Part shown: in pieces, positions 24,757-31,696 of the stretch
Numbering within the stretch: the first letter of the stretch is position 1
Layout of the letters: the number at the start of each line of letters is the position of its first letter
From: SAR202 cluster bacterium bin127
GTDB lineage: Bacteria > Chloroflexota > Dehalococcoidia > Lucifugimonadales > Lucifugimonadaceae
Length of the DNA: 64,000 nt
Direction of reading: 5' to 3'
Assembly: GCA_002239045.1 (NCBI GenBank)
Contig: MPNN01000004.1
Location: 124,001-188,000 of the forward strand
Notes under the pieces: model-generated
What the model was told of the DNA's origin: nothing
Database searches by the model: none
Seen by the model: the letters and a program-made list of their open reading frames with translations, nothing else
Position numbers and translations under genes: made by a program

Positions 24757-25952
24757 CCCGCCGCTTCTTCCCGCTCGATTTTGTCGCTGTCCAAGTCCAT
24801 ACCGATGCCGGGTCCGGTTGGAATGGCGATGTGGCCATCGACAGGGTTAATGGGATCGGCTAGGAAGTGTTGGTGGATGCGGTTCCACTTGATGAGGAAC
24901 TCTTGGTACGGGGTGTGGATGGGTGATTGGGTTACTGAGACGTGGATGCCGGAAGGTGAGGAGTGGCCGTGGGGGATGGTGATGAGGTCGGCGGCGGTGG
25001 CGAGGGCCATGATCTTGAGGGTTTCCGAGATTCCGCCAGCCCAATAGATGTCGGGCTGGAGGATATCGAGGGCTTCGGCATCGATGAAGCGCTTGAAGCC
25101 CCAGCGGGTGTATTCATGCTCCGCCCCTGAGATCGGGATGTTGGTCCGGTCGCGGATCTTGCGGTAGGAGTCGATACGGTCTGGCATGGCGACTTCTTCG
25201 AGCCACCGCGGTTCGCAGTCTTCGATGGCTCCGGCGAGCTTCAGCACGTAATTAACGTCCATCGCCTGCCAGCAATCGAGCATGATGTCGTAGCCGTCCC
25301 CGAGTTCGTCTCGGAGCGTTTCGACCATCGCAACGTTGGCCTCGAAACCGTCATGACCAGACATTGGACCGTGACGGAAGAACCACTTCTGCGCGGTGTA
25401 GCCGAGTGACTTTGCCCATGCTGCGCGTTCTCTTACCAACCCCATGTCCGTGACATTGAAGCCAAGCATGGAGGCGTAAGCCGGTACTTTGTCGCGCGTC
25501 GGTCCGCCAAGCAGAGTGTAGACGGGCACATTGAGTGCCCTGCCCTTCAAATCCCAGAGCGCGCAGTCGACGACGGATATCGCCATCATGGCTTGTCCGT
25601 GCCGTCCGTGAACCTGCGATCGGTGCATGATGTCCCAAAGGAACTCCGTGGCCAGCGGATTGCGGTTCAGGAGAAGCGGGGCGAGTTGCTTATCGACCAA
25701 ATAGGCCACGGTCTCTTCGACGGGACCGCCGATACCGATCGCGCCGTCGTCGGTCTCGATCTGAATGAAGTAGGCATCGTGATCCATCCGGTTGAGTTGA
25801 CCCTGCTCGGTGACAACGTTGGCGCGCCGCTTCGAGACTCGAAACTCCTCGTAAACGTCGAGCGGCATGACGAGGCGGTCTTCCCAGAACTCGCCCTCGG
25901 TCTCGATGGAGCCGAAGACGTGTCGAATCCGTACGTTGGTGATTTGAGACAT
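24750..25952 (-). CDS. mandelate racemase/muconate lactonizing enzyme family protein, copy 1
   Basis: 400 residues from the ATG at 25952 (MSQITNVRIRHVFGS), preceded by AGAGGAA. Enolase-superfamily capping domain, then a barrel with a metal ligand D in MLDCWQAMDVNY, E in RWLEEVAMPD and E in ISGAEHEYTRWGF; GGISETLKIMALA and TIPHGHSSPSG carry the C-terminal general base region. Family members dehydrate or epimerise sugar acids; the substrate is not predictable. A minus-strand gene follows the membrane-anchored protein below by 16 bp. Expansion of this superfamily is typical of SAR202-type Chloroflexota (known trait). Confidence 0.9.
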   Translation of the reverse strand: MSQITNVRIRHVFGSIETEGEFWEDRLVMPLDVYEEFRVSKRRANVVTEQGQLNRMDHDAYFIQIETDDGAIGIGGPVEETVAYLVDKQLAPLLLNRNPLATEFLWDIMHRSQVHGRHGQAMMAISVVDCALWDLKGRALNVPVYTLLGGPTRDKVPAYASMLGFNVTDMGLVRERAAWAKSLGYTAQKWFFRHGPMSGHDGFEANVAMVETLRDELGDGYDIMLDCWQAMDVNYVLKLAGAIEDCEPRWLEEVAMPDRIDSYRKIRDRTNIPISGAEHEYTRWGFKRFIDAEALDILQPDIYWAGGISETLKIMALATAADLITIPHGHSSPSGIHVSVTQSPIHTPYQEFLIKWNRIHQHFLADPINPVDGHIAIPTGPGIGMDLDSDKIEREEAAGW

Positions 25953-25968
25953 TGATCGATTCCTCTGT

Positions 25969-26613
25969 TTAGGCGTCGGGTTGCTGAGGTTGGTTGCGAA
26001 CGCGCTCAAGCTCGATTCGCGCCCGCTTTGATTTTCTGACTAGGTAGAAGGCGATGGCAACGAAGGCGATGGAGACAAAGACCCACAGGATAGTTCCTAG
26101 GACTAAGTTGTCGCCGCCCCTGGAGCGCTCGAAGACTTCGGTTGCAAGTGTGAGCGTTTCGTCGCCCAATTCTGGGTGTTCGATGACGACATCGATCGCC
26201 CAGACGCCTTTTTCTTCGATCTCGAGTCTGCCGACGTAGTACTCGCGGTCGGCGGGCGAATTGAGGGCAGGCGCTACCTGTTTGGCACCGTGCTCGGAAG
26301 GCGTTGCGTAGATCTTTACGATTGCATCGCCCACATTGTCATTGGTCTCCCGATCATGGACTTGGACGGCGTATGCGAGAGCGCCGATGATGACCCTTTC
26401 AGGGGATTGGTGAACGATTACCCGATAGTTGCCGACGGCTTCGTCGGCGACGATTTCGAACGGTCCGGAGGTGAGAGTCAGTGGTTGCGCGAGGGCCGAA
26501 GTCGCGGCGAGAAGTGCAATGACTATGACCGTCAGCAACGACGTGCTGCGGAGGAAAACGGCGCGGCCGGAGATGGGATTGACGCGTGGCATCTGATTAC
26601 AACGATACCGCAT
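25969..26613 (-). CDS. secreted, C-terminally membrane-anchored hypothetical protein
   Basis: 214 residues. A signal peptide (about residues 20-42, ...IALLAATSALAQP with an ALA-Q cleavage site) is followed by a beta-rich extracellular domain of about 120 residues (FEIVADEAVGNYRVIVHQSPE..., GVWAIDVVIEH), resembling the FixH/YtkA-like Ig-fold group, then one transmembrane helix (LGTILWVFVSIAFVAIAFYLV) and a short basic cytoplasmic tail. Type I membrane topology. No enzyme motif. An alternative start is the ATG at 26592. It precedes the enolase-superfamily gene on the same strand. Confidence 0.72.
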   Translation of the reverse strand: MRYRCNQMPRVNPISGRAVFLRSTSLLTVIVIALLAATSALAQPLTLTSGPFEIVADEAVGNYRVIVHQSPERVIIGALAYAVQVHDRETNDNVGDAIVKIYATPSEHGAKQVAPALNSPADREYYVGRLEIEEKGVWAIDVVIEHPELGDETLTLATEVFERSRGGDNLVLGTILWVFVSIAFVAIAFYLVRKSKRARIELERVRNQPQQPDA

Positions 26614-26682
26614 CGCGGGGGTGCGAATGGATGTAAGATATGCGCATCAAGCTGTTCAGGACCCAGGGGAATTTCAGAGTTC

Positions 26683-27621
26683 ATGTCACATCACAAACCA
26701 CTTGCCGGGCGAGCGGGAATCGTCACTGGAGGCGCACAAGGTATCGGCGGGGGCACGGCGCGACGGTTGGCAGACGACGGTGCCAGCATATTGATCGTCG
26801 ACATCGTCGAGGAGGCCGCACAGCGAAACGCTCAGCGGATCAACGACGCCGGTGGTTCGGCATCGTACATGATCGGTGACGTGGCGCAGGAAGATGTTGC
26901 CAAGGCTATGGTTGCGCGGTGCGTTGATGGGTATGGCCGGTTGGACATCTTAATCCAGAACGCTTACGGCGGGGGTGCCGGCAGCGATGGTTCGGCGGTC
27001 GATGTCGAACCCGATGCCTGGCGGTCGGGCATGGACCTGCTAGTTGGCGCTCAGTTTTTGGGCGCGAAGTACGGCATACCGGCGATGGAGGAATCGGGAA
27101 CACCAGACACATTCGAAATCCCGGAGTGGAAAGGTGCGGGTCGAAGGCACGGTAACCCTCCAAAGATGGAGGTCGGGCGGATCGTAAATATCTCTTCAGT
27201 GCACGGACTGTTGCAGGCGCCGCGGGCCTTGATATACGAAGCTGGAAAAGCCGCGGTAGTTGGTTTGACGCGGCAGATGGCGGTGGATTTCGGCCCGTTG
27301 GGGATCACAGTGAACGCGATTGCGCCAGGCCACATCGTGACGGAACGTGGCGAGGCGATGTGGGCAGAATTGGGCAACGATGCCGGTTTCGGACTGTTCG
27401 AGCGGCACTACCCGGTAAGGCGCACTGGCGTCCCAGCCGACATCGCAAATGCGATCGCTTTCCTCTGTTCGCCGGATGCCTCGTTCATCACCGGCGTGGT
27501 GCTACCAGTGGATGGTGGAATGTCGATTCAGCTGCAAGAGAACATAGTGATGCACACCAAGGACTACATCGTGGCGAACCCGGACCTGCGAACGCATTTC
27601 GATAGTGGTCGCTTAGGTTAG
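26683..27621 (+). CDS. short-chain dehydrogenase/reductase
   Basis: 312 residues from the ATG at 26683 (MSHHKPLAGRAGIVTGG); the frame is open further upstream but only in non-family sequence. NAD(P)-binding TGGAQGIG, D65-equivalent in IGDVAQED, ILIQNAYGG in place of NNAG, catalytic Ser in VNISSVHG, and YEAGK for Y-x-x-x-K. The GPLGITVNAIAPGHI and FITGVVLPVDGG segments are standard. A roughly 30-residue insertion (FEIPEWKGAGRRHGNPPK) before the catalytic Ser is unusual. Cytoplasmic oxidoreductase; substrate unknown. Confidence 0.92.
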   Translation: MSHHKPLAGRAGIVTGGAQGIGGGTARRLADDGASILIVDIVEEAAQRNAQRINDAGGSASYMIGDVAQEDVAKAMVARCVDGYGRLDILIQNAYGGGAGSDGSAVDVEPDAWRSGMDLLVGAQFLGAKYGIPAMEESGTPDTFEIPEWKGAGRRHGNPPKMEVGRIVNISSVHGLLQAPRALIYEAGKAAVVGLTRQMAVDFGPLGITVNAIAPGHIVTERGEAMWAELGNDAGFGLFERHYPVRRTGVPADIANAIAFLCSPDASFITGVVLPVDGGMSIQLQENIVMHTKDYIVANPDLRTHFDSGRLG

Positions 27622-27674
27622 GCGCTGGACCTTAGCCTTCGTCTTTAAACCGTCAAACTCCAAGGGAGTCACAA

Positions 27675-28025
27675 TCAGAGGGGCACGTGCATGATCTGGT
27701 CTCGCCACTCATCTTCATGACTTGCGACCGCGATGGTTGCCAAGTCGTCCAGAATCGTTCCCATTTGGGCGTTTCTGTCGATGCAGACTAGGCCCGGAAT
27801 GGCGATGCCGGACTCAATGAAACGTCGGGCCAACGGCCGCATGGTTCGCACATCGTGTGTCAGGAGAACGCGATCTTGCTCTATCGCCATCCTTAACACT
27901 TCGGGGTCTGCCTCGCCTTTCAACCCGAGTTCGTTAATCGACGTTATGTCGAGTTCAGGGTAGCGTCTTTGAAGCCCTCTGAGGACACGCCCATCGATGT
28001 CCTCATCACACAAGAAGCGAATCAC
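27675..28025 (-). CDS. DUF5615 PIN-like toxin candidate
   Basis: 116 residues. The N-terminus MIRFLCDEDIDGRVLRGL and the central VLLTHDVRTMRPLA carry the two conserved acids of the DUF5615/Mut7-C-like PIN nucleases. It starts within the stop of the DUF433 gene (ATGA), forming the known DUF433-DUF5615 toxin-antitoxin arrangement. Probable metal-dependent RNase, neutralised by its partner. Intact length for the family. Confidence 0.85.
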   Translation of the reverse strand: MIRFLCDEDIDGRVLRGLQRRYPELDITSINELGLKGEADPEVLRMAIEQDRVLLTHDVRTMRPLARRFIESGIAIPGLVCIDRNAQMGTILDDLATIAVASHEDEWRDQIMHVPL

Positions 28026-28432
28026 TCGTTTTGTGAACCACCGTTAGTCAATCGTGCCTTTAGGCGATCGCGGAGGCCGTGTTGGGGGTTTATTTCAGAC
28101 ATCCACGAATCGACGAACGAGCAGACCAATTTGTTGTGCGCCAAGTATTCGTCGACGATCTTTTTGTTGTTTTCGTAGTACTCAATGATCTTGGCGAATT
28201 CTTCGACAGTGAGCGAAGTGTACCGCTCGTGTAGGTCTTCGAGGGTAGCGCCGTGTTCGAGGTAGTCTTCGAGAATAAGGTAGAGGTGGACGCGCGAATC
28301 TTTGACCCTGACATCACCTTTTTCGTCGCATTGGACGAGCGGGGCATTAGGATCGCCTAGCGGCAGTTTGGGAGTGCTCGCGTAGAGACGGTCGAGCTGT
28401 GCGAAATAATCTGTGTCTACTTGTGTCGCCAT
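28022..28432 (-). CDS. DUF433 antitoxin candidate
   Basis: 136 residues. The DUF433 helix-turn-helix core is at about 45-90 (VRVKDSRVHLYLILEDYLEHGATLEDLHERY, then LTVEEFAKIIEYY), flanked by an N-terminal extension and a C-terminal acidic tail likely to contact the toxin. The core GxRI motif is altered to KDSRVH. It directly precedes the DUF5615 gene with a 4-bp overlap, consistent with an antitoxin that also represses its own operon. Confidence 0.82.
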   Translation of the reverse strand: MATQVDTDYFAQLDRLYASTPKLPLGDPNAPLVQCDEKGDVRVKDSRVHLYLILEDYLEHGATLEDLHERYTSLTVEEFAKIIEYYENNKKIVDEYLAHNKLVCSFVDSWMSEINPQHGLRDRLKARLTNGGSQNE

Positions 28433-28474
28433 GTCCTTCGATCCTTGACCGAGTACAGATGTGTTTATCTTACG

Positions 28475-29269
28475 CTACGACGTGATCCTAACCTCGTCGC
28501 CGATGTGGATGGTGCCGGGGGTTTTGGTGACTAGGGAGACGGCGAATTGCGGCTCCGGTTGACCAATGATCCGAGTCAGCGTGCCCATAATGTCGACGTC
28601 GCGTTGGCCGGATCGGGGTTCGACGTGCGTGGCCAGACAACGGGTTACAGTCTTTCGCACTCGGAACTGCATTGTGCCGATCTGGATGTCGCTGCCGGGC
28701 CAGCTGAGTTCTTGCCATGGCGTGCAACCCTGAATCGCGATGTTGGACCGGAAACGCAGTTCCGAGATGTCGCCAACCTCCGCGGCCTTGGCGAGATCGG
28801 CCAGGCTCTCGCGGGAGTGGAGCGTAGTCAGACCCGCCGACGTGTCGTGGAAGCGGCCGTTGGTGCCGTCGCCTACCAGACGCAGCGGAAGTTTGCGTCG
28901 CCCGAGGGCGGACGGAGTACCGTCAATCCCCTCGTACCAATCGTTGAAAAGATGCTCGATGCGAAGCCGGTCGCCCGGTTCGTCGATGCTGCCCTCAATG
29001 ATTTCGGACACATCCGGCAGGCGGATCCAGATGCGACGTGACGATGAGTCGTATCCGCAACGCAAGAGAGCGAGTTCGGGCGAGTGCTGAAGAGATGCGA
29101 ACCAAGTCTTGCGTCGCCATTCGACATCGTTAGGAGGCCCGGCATCATCGAAACGGAAACCCAAGACACGGTCGCCGACTACGCGACCCGCTGCCGTGAT
29201 CTCGATGGCGTCGCAGTGCTCGGCGGGGAAGGATTTTATGGGATGGCGGTAAAGAGCTACAACTTGCAT
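28475..29269 (-). CDS. MOSC-domain protein
   Basis: 264 residues from the ATG at 29269 (MQVVALYRHPIKSF); a longer frame begins in low-complexity sequence inside the MFS gene. N-terminal MOSC_N beta-barrel (LYRHPIKSFPAEHCDAIEI, GRVVGDRVLGF) followed by a MOSC domain with the conserved cysteine region VTRCLATHVEPRSGQRD. Related to MARC/YcbX proteins that use molybdenum cofactor for N-hydroxylated substrates. Eleven bp after the MFS gene on the same strand. Confidence 0.85.
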   Translation of the reverse strand: MQVVALYRHPIKSFPAEHCDAIEITAAGRVVGDRVLGFRFDDAGPPNDVEWRRKTWFASLQHSPELALLRCGYDSSSRRIWIRLPDVSEIIEGSIDEPGDRLRIEHLFNDWYEGIDGTPSALGRRKLPLRLVGDGTNGRFHDTSAGLTTLHSRESLADLAKAAEVGDISELRFRSNIAIQGCTPWQELSWPGSDIQIGTMQFRVRKTVTRCLATHVEPRSGQRDVDIMGTLTRIIGQPEPQFAVSLVTKTPGTIHIGDEVRITS

Positions 29270-29279
29270 TTTGGAGATT

Positions 29280-30560
29280 TTATTTTTCCGGTTCCGGTGA
29301 TGGGATTTGCACCCGCCGAAACGCCAGCCAGATGGCAATGTCGTAGGCGATCTTGATGGTGCCAGAGGCGACCCAAGGCGTGAGGGTGAGTGCACCAGCC
29401 CAAAGCCAGCCGGTAACGGTAGCGCTCGGAATGCGACCAAGGCCGCGTCCGAGGTTCGCCGAGCCGGCCATGATCGCGTGCTCGTCGGAGTCGGTAATGC
29501 CCATCATGTATGCCTGACGCGTCGGGACATCCATCTCGTCAAAGAGCGAGCGGAGGAGCCAGAGAACTATTGCAATAATGACGGTCGGCGCAAAGGCGAA
29601 CAACAAAAGCATGATGTTGCTGACGACCTGCGTGAACACGAGCGTGTTGAGGAGTCCGATGCGGCGAGCGACCCAGGGAGCGAGAGCCAGCGAGACCATA
29701 TTAAGTGCCTGCGAAGCGATCAGCAGCCCTCCAATCGCGGCGGCAGACATTCCGAACTGAGTGAAGAGCCAGAAGCTGAGAAACGATTCGAAAATCATGC
29801 CCCCGGCGAAAGAGTCGATGGCGAAGAGGCTAGAGATGGTGAGGATGGGACGCCGAGCCTTGGCCTTAAACGGGTTGGCGATGGTTGATCTCCCTACCCC
29901 CTCTTCGCTTCGCGAAGGGGGACGCGTCGAGCGCAGCGAGACGCCGGGGGATGCCCGAGCCGGAGACAGTAGCGCGTAAACCAGCGTCGCGAACAGGTGG
30001 ATTGCCACGTACACCCACAGGAGTGTCTGATACGCGTCCGTGGGATCCCAGTCGAGGTTGTTGATGAGCAACGTCGATAGTCCCGCGAGAAGCGCACCCG
30101 TAGCGCGCCCGGCGGCCGACGACATCGTAAGTATCGAGTACGCCTTGGTGCGACCCTCCTGCGGAATCACGGCGGCAATGCCGGTCTGTTCCAGCTGCGA
30201 CATGCCGCCCAAGTGGGCTCCGCTCGCGGCGTAGGAACCAAAAAAGCCACCAATGATGAGCAACCAAAGATCGCTGGAGTAGATAAGGACGATCCCCGCG
30301 AGACCCGTGATCAGCATCTGGACGATAGCCCACACGCGAGTTGGAACAGCCCGACTCGTGAGCATAACCACGACCGAGAGCAAGAACCCCCCAGCAAGGC
30401 TCGCACCGAAGATAATACCGATCTGAGTATTGGCAATCCCGATATGTGCGAGATAGATGACCGCAAGCACCGCCATCATCCACCGCGCAGCATCACGCGT
30501 GAAGCGTCCGGCATAGAAAAGGTAAGGGTCGAGAGCAGGTCCACGAGAGGCGGGGGGCAT
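29280..30560 (-). CDS. major facilitator superfamily transporter
   Basis: 426 residues with about 12 hydrophobic helices in two halves (starting YLAHIGIANTQIGIIFGASL, ending near VASGTIKIAYDIAIWLAF). Motif-A-like loops and the RTKAYSILTMSSAAGRATGALL helix fit MFS drug or solute exporters. The cytoplasmic loop between halves (about residues 205-225) is encoded by a palindromic repeat like those in the intergenic region upstream: ASPGVSLRSTRPPSRSEEGV. Substrate unknown. It is first in a two-gene unit with the MOSC gene. Confidence 0.88.
   Translation of the reverse strand: MPPASRGPALDPYLFYAGRFTRDAARWMMAVLAVIYLAHIGIANTQIGIIFGASLAGGFLLSVVVMLTSRAVPTRVWAIVQMLITGLAGIVLIYSSDLWLLIIGGFFGSYAASGAHLGGMSQLEQTGIAAVIPQEGRTKAYSILTMSSAAGRATGALLAGLSTLLINNLDWDPTDAYQTLLWVYVAIHLFATLVYALLSPARASPGVSLRSTRPPSRSEEGVGRSTIANPFKAKARRPILTISSLFAIDSFAGGMIFESFLSFWLFTQFGMSAAAIGGLLIASQALNMVSLALAPWVARRIGLLNTLVFTQVVSNIMLLLFAFAPTVIIAIVLWLLRSLFDEMDVPTRQAYMMGITDSDEHAIMAGSANLGRGLGRIPSATVTGWLWAGALTLTPWVASGTIKIAYDIAIWLAFRRVQIPSPEPEK
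29895..29965. repeat. palindromic repeat inserted within a coding sequence
   Basis: CCCCCTCTTCG-CTTCG-CGAAGGGGG followed by a GC-rich tail (gacgcgtcgagcgcagcgagacgccggggg). A close relative, CCCCTTCG-cccg-CGAAGGGG plus GACGCGGAGCGCAAC, lies in the intergenic region at 30763-30796. Here the repeat is in frame inside the MFS gene and encodes the loop between its two halves. Confidence 0.55.
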
Positions 30561-30590
30561 TAGCGCAAGGTATCACAGGGGGTCTCTGCC

Positions 30591-30829
30591 GTCATTCCCG
30601 CGGACGCGGGAATCCAGAGAAAAACAAACCCCATCATTCTCACCCCCTCCTTCAGGAGGGGGCAGGGGGAGGCACACCGCCAGCAAACCGTCATTCCCGC
30701 GACCCAACCGTCATTCCCGCGCACGCGGGAACCCAGAGAAAAACAAAGCACACCGCCTCCATCCCCTTCGCCCGCGAAGGGGACGCGGAGCGCAACCACC
30801 GTCATTCCGGCGAAAGCCGGAATCCAGAG
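30591..30829. repeat. cluster of intergenic palindromic repeats
   Basis: Copies of GTCATTCCCGCG-N-CGCGGGAATCCAGAGA: 30591-30628 (complete with an AAAACAAA tail), 30690-30702 (half), 30710-30747 (complete, same tail) and 30801-30829 (variant GTCATTCCGGCGAAAGCCGGAATCCAGAG). Between them are two other hairpins: CCCCCTCC-TTCA-GGAGGGGG (30643-30662) and CCCCTTCG-CCCG-CGAAGGGG (30763-30782). The GTCATTCC...GGAATCCAGAG family is widespread in bacterial genomes as REP-like elements. The whole 30561-31031 interval holds these repeats and no gene that I can support. Confidence 0.85.
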
Positions 30830-31031
30830 GGGTAGGGCAACGGGGCGAGTGGAGCGGCCGGATGAGGGGCGGCTGGGGGAGAGGTGGGAGCGGTTTTTGG
30901 GGGGAGTTGTCTAAACTGGGATTTTTGATGGAGAATTCTGGGGATTTGGTGTTGGTTAGGAAAGTCGTTCGTTGATGACTGTGACGATGTACGCTTGACG
31001 TACATCGTCACGACGGATATTCTTGTGTCGC

Positions 31032-31316
31032 GTGATACTGAGCTATCGTGATCGTCGGACCCGGCGTTTTGCCTCTGGAGAGTTCGTCGCCACGTTTCAA
31101 GGGATCGAGCAGCAGGCTGAGAGGCGGCTTTCGATCTTGAATGCGGCGCCTTCTCTGGACACGCTACGAGCGCTGCCAAGCAATCGGCTGGAATCTCTGA
31201 GAGGGTCGCGGGCGGGTCAGTACTCGATCAGGATCAATCGTCAGTGGCGAGTCTGCTTCACTTGGAGCCAAGGTGCAACGGGACCGTCGGACGTCGAGAT
31301 CGTGGACTATCACTAG
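31032..31316 (+). CDS. higB: HigB toxin (RelE/ParE fold)
   Basis: 94 residues from the GTG at 31032; a TTG at 31025 is also possible. Family features: RRFASGEF, the helix pair with RRLSILNAAPSLDTLRALPSNRLESLRG, then QYSIRINRQWRVCFTW and the terminal DVEIVDYH. HigB is a ribosome-dependent mRNA endonuclease. It is followed 17 bp later by its antitoxin gene; unlike the locus at 24.7 kb this pair is complete. Confidence 0.93.
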   Translation: MILSYRDRRTRRFASGEFVATFQGIEQQAERRLSILNAAPSLDTLRALPSNRLESLRGSRAGQYSIRINRQWRVCFTWSQGATGPSDVEIVDYH

Positions 31317-31333
31317 TCCGAGGAGATTGGACC

Positions 31334-31624
31334 ATGTTCAGAAGAGCGGTACACCCGGGAGAGATATTGAAGGACGAACTTGCAGAATTCGGCGTCACGC
31401 CGACCGAGTTTGCGCGTCAGATCGACGTGCCTGCGAATCGGGTGAGCCAGATCGTTGCGGGTAAGCGTTCGGTGACCGGGGATTCGGCTTTGCGGTTCGG
31501 CCACTGGTTCGGGATGGAGCCGCAGTTCTGGTTGAATCTTCAGTCGCAATACGATCTTCGTGTTGCGGAGGAGAAGGTGGGCGATGAGGTGCGGGGGTTG
31601 GCTAGGGCAACTACGAAGAGATAG
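31334..31624 (+). CDS. higA: HigA antitoxin
   Basis: 96 residues, ATG at 31334 with AGGAG 8 nt upstream. Begins FRRAVHPGEILKDEL (the HPGE signature), then an XRE helix-turn-helix with TPTEFARQIDVPANRVSQIVAGKRSVTGDSALRFGHWFG and EPQFWLNLQSQYDLRVAEE. Neutralises HigB and represses the operon. The type IIG-like methyltransferase gene begins 72 bp after its stop, on the same strand. Confidence 0.93.
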   Translation: MFRRAVHPGEILKDELAEFGVTPTEFARQIDVPANRVSQIVAGKRSVTGDSALRFGHWFGMEPQFWLNLQSQYDLRVAEEKVGDEVRGLARATTKR

Positions 31625-31696
31625 GAATTGCGGCGTTGTAGGTGATGTCGGATACCATCATCTTTACGCCAATCTCAAAGTACCGTATCTTCACCA

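Noticed and set aside
26176..26682. N-terminal extension of the short-chain dehydrogenase on the plus strand.
   Set aside because: It is antisense to a secreted membrane protein gene; the family fold begins at MSHHKPLAGRAG (26683).
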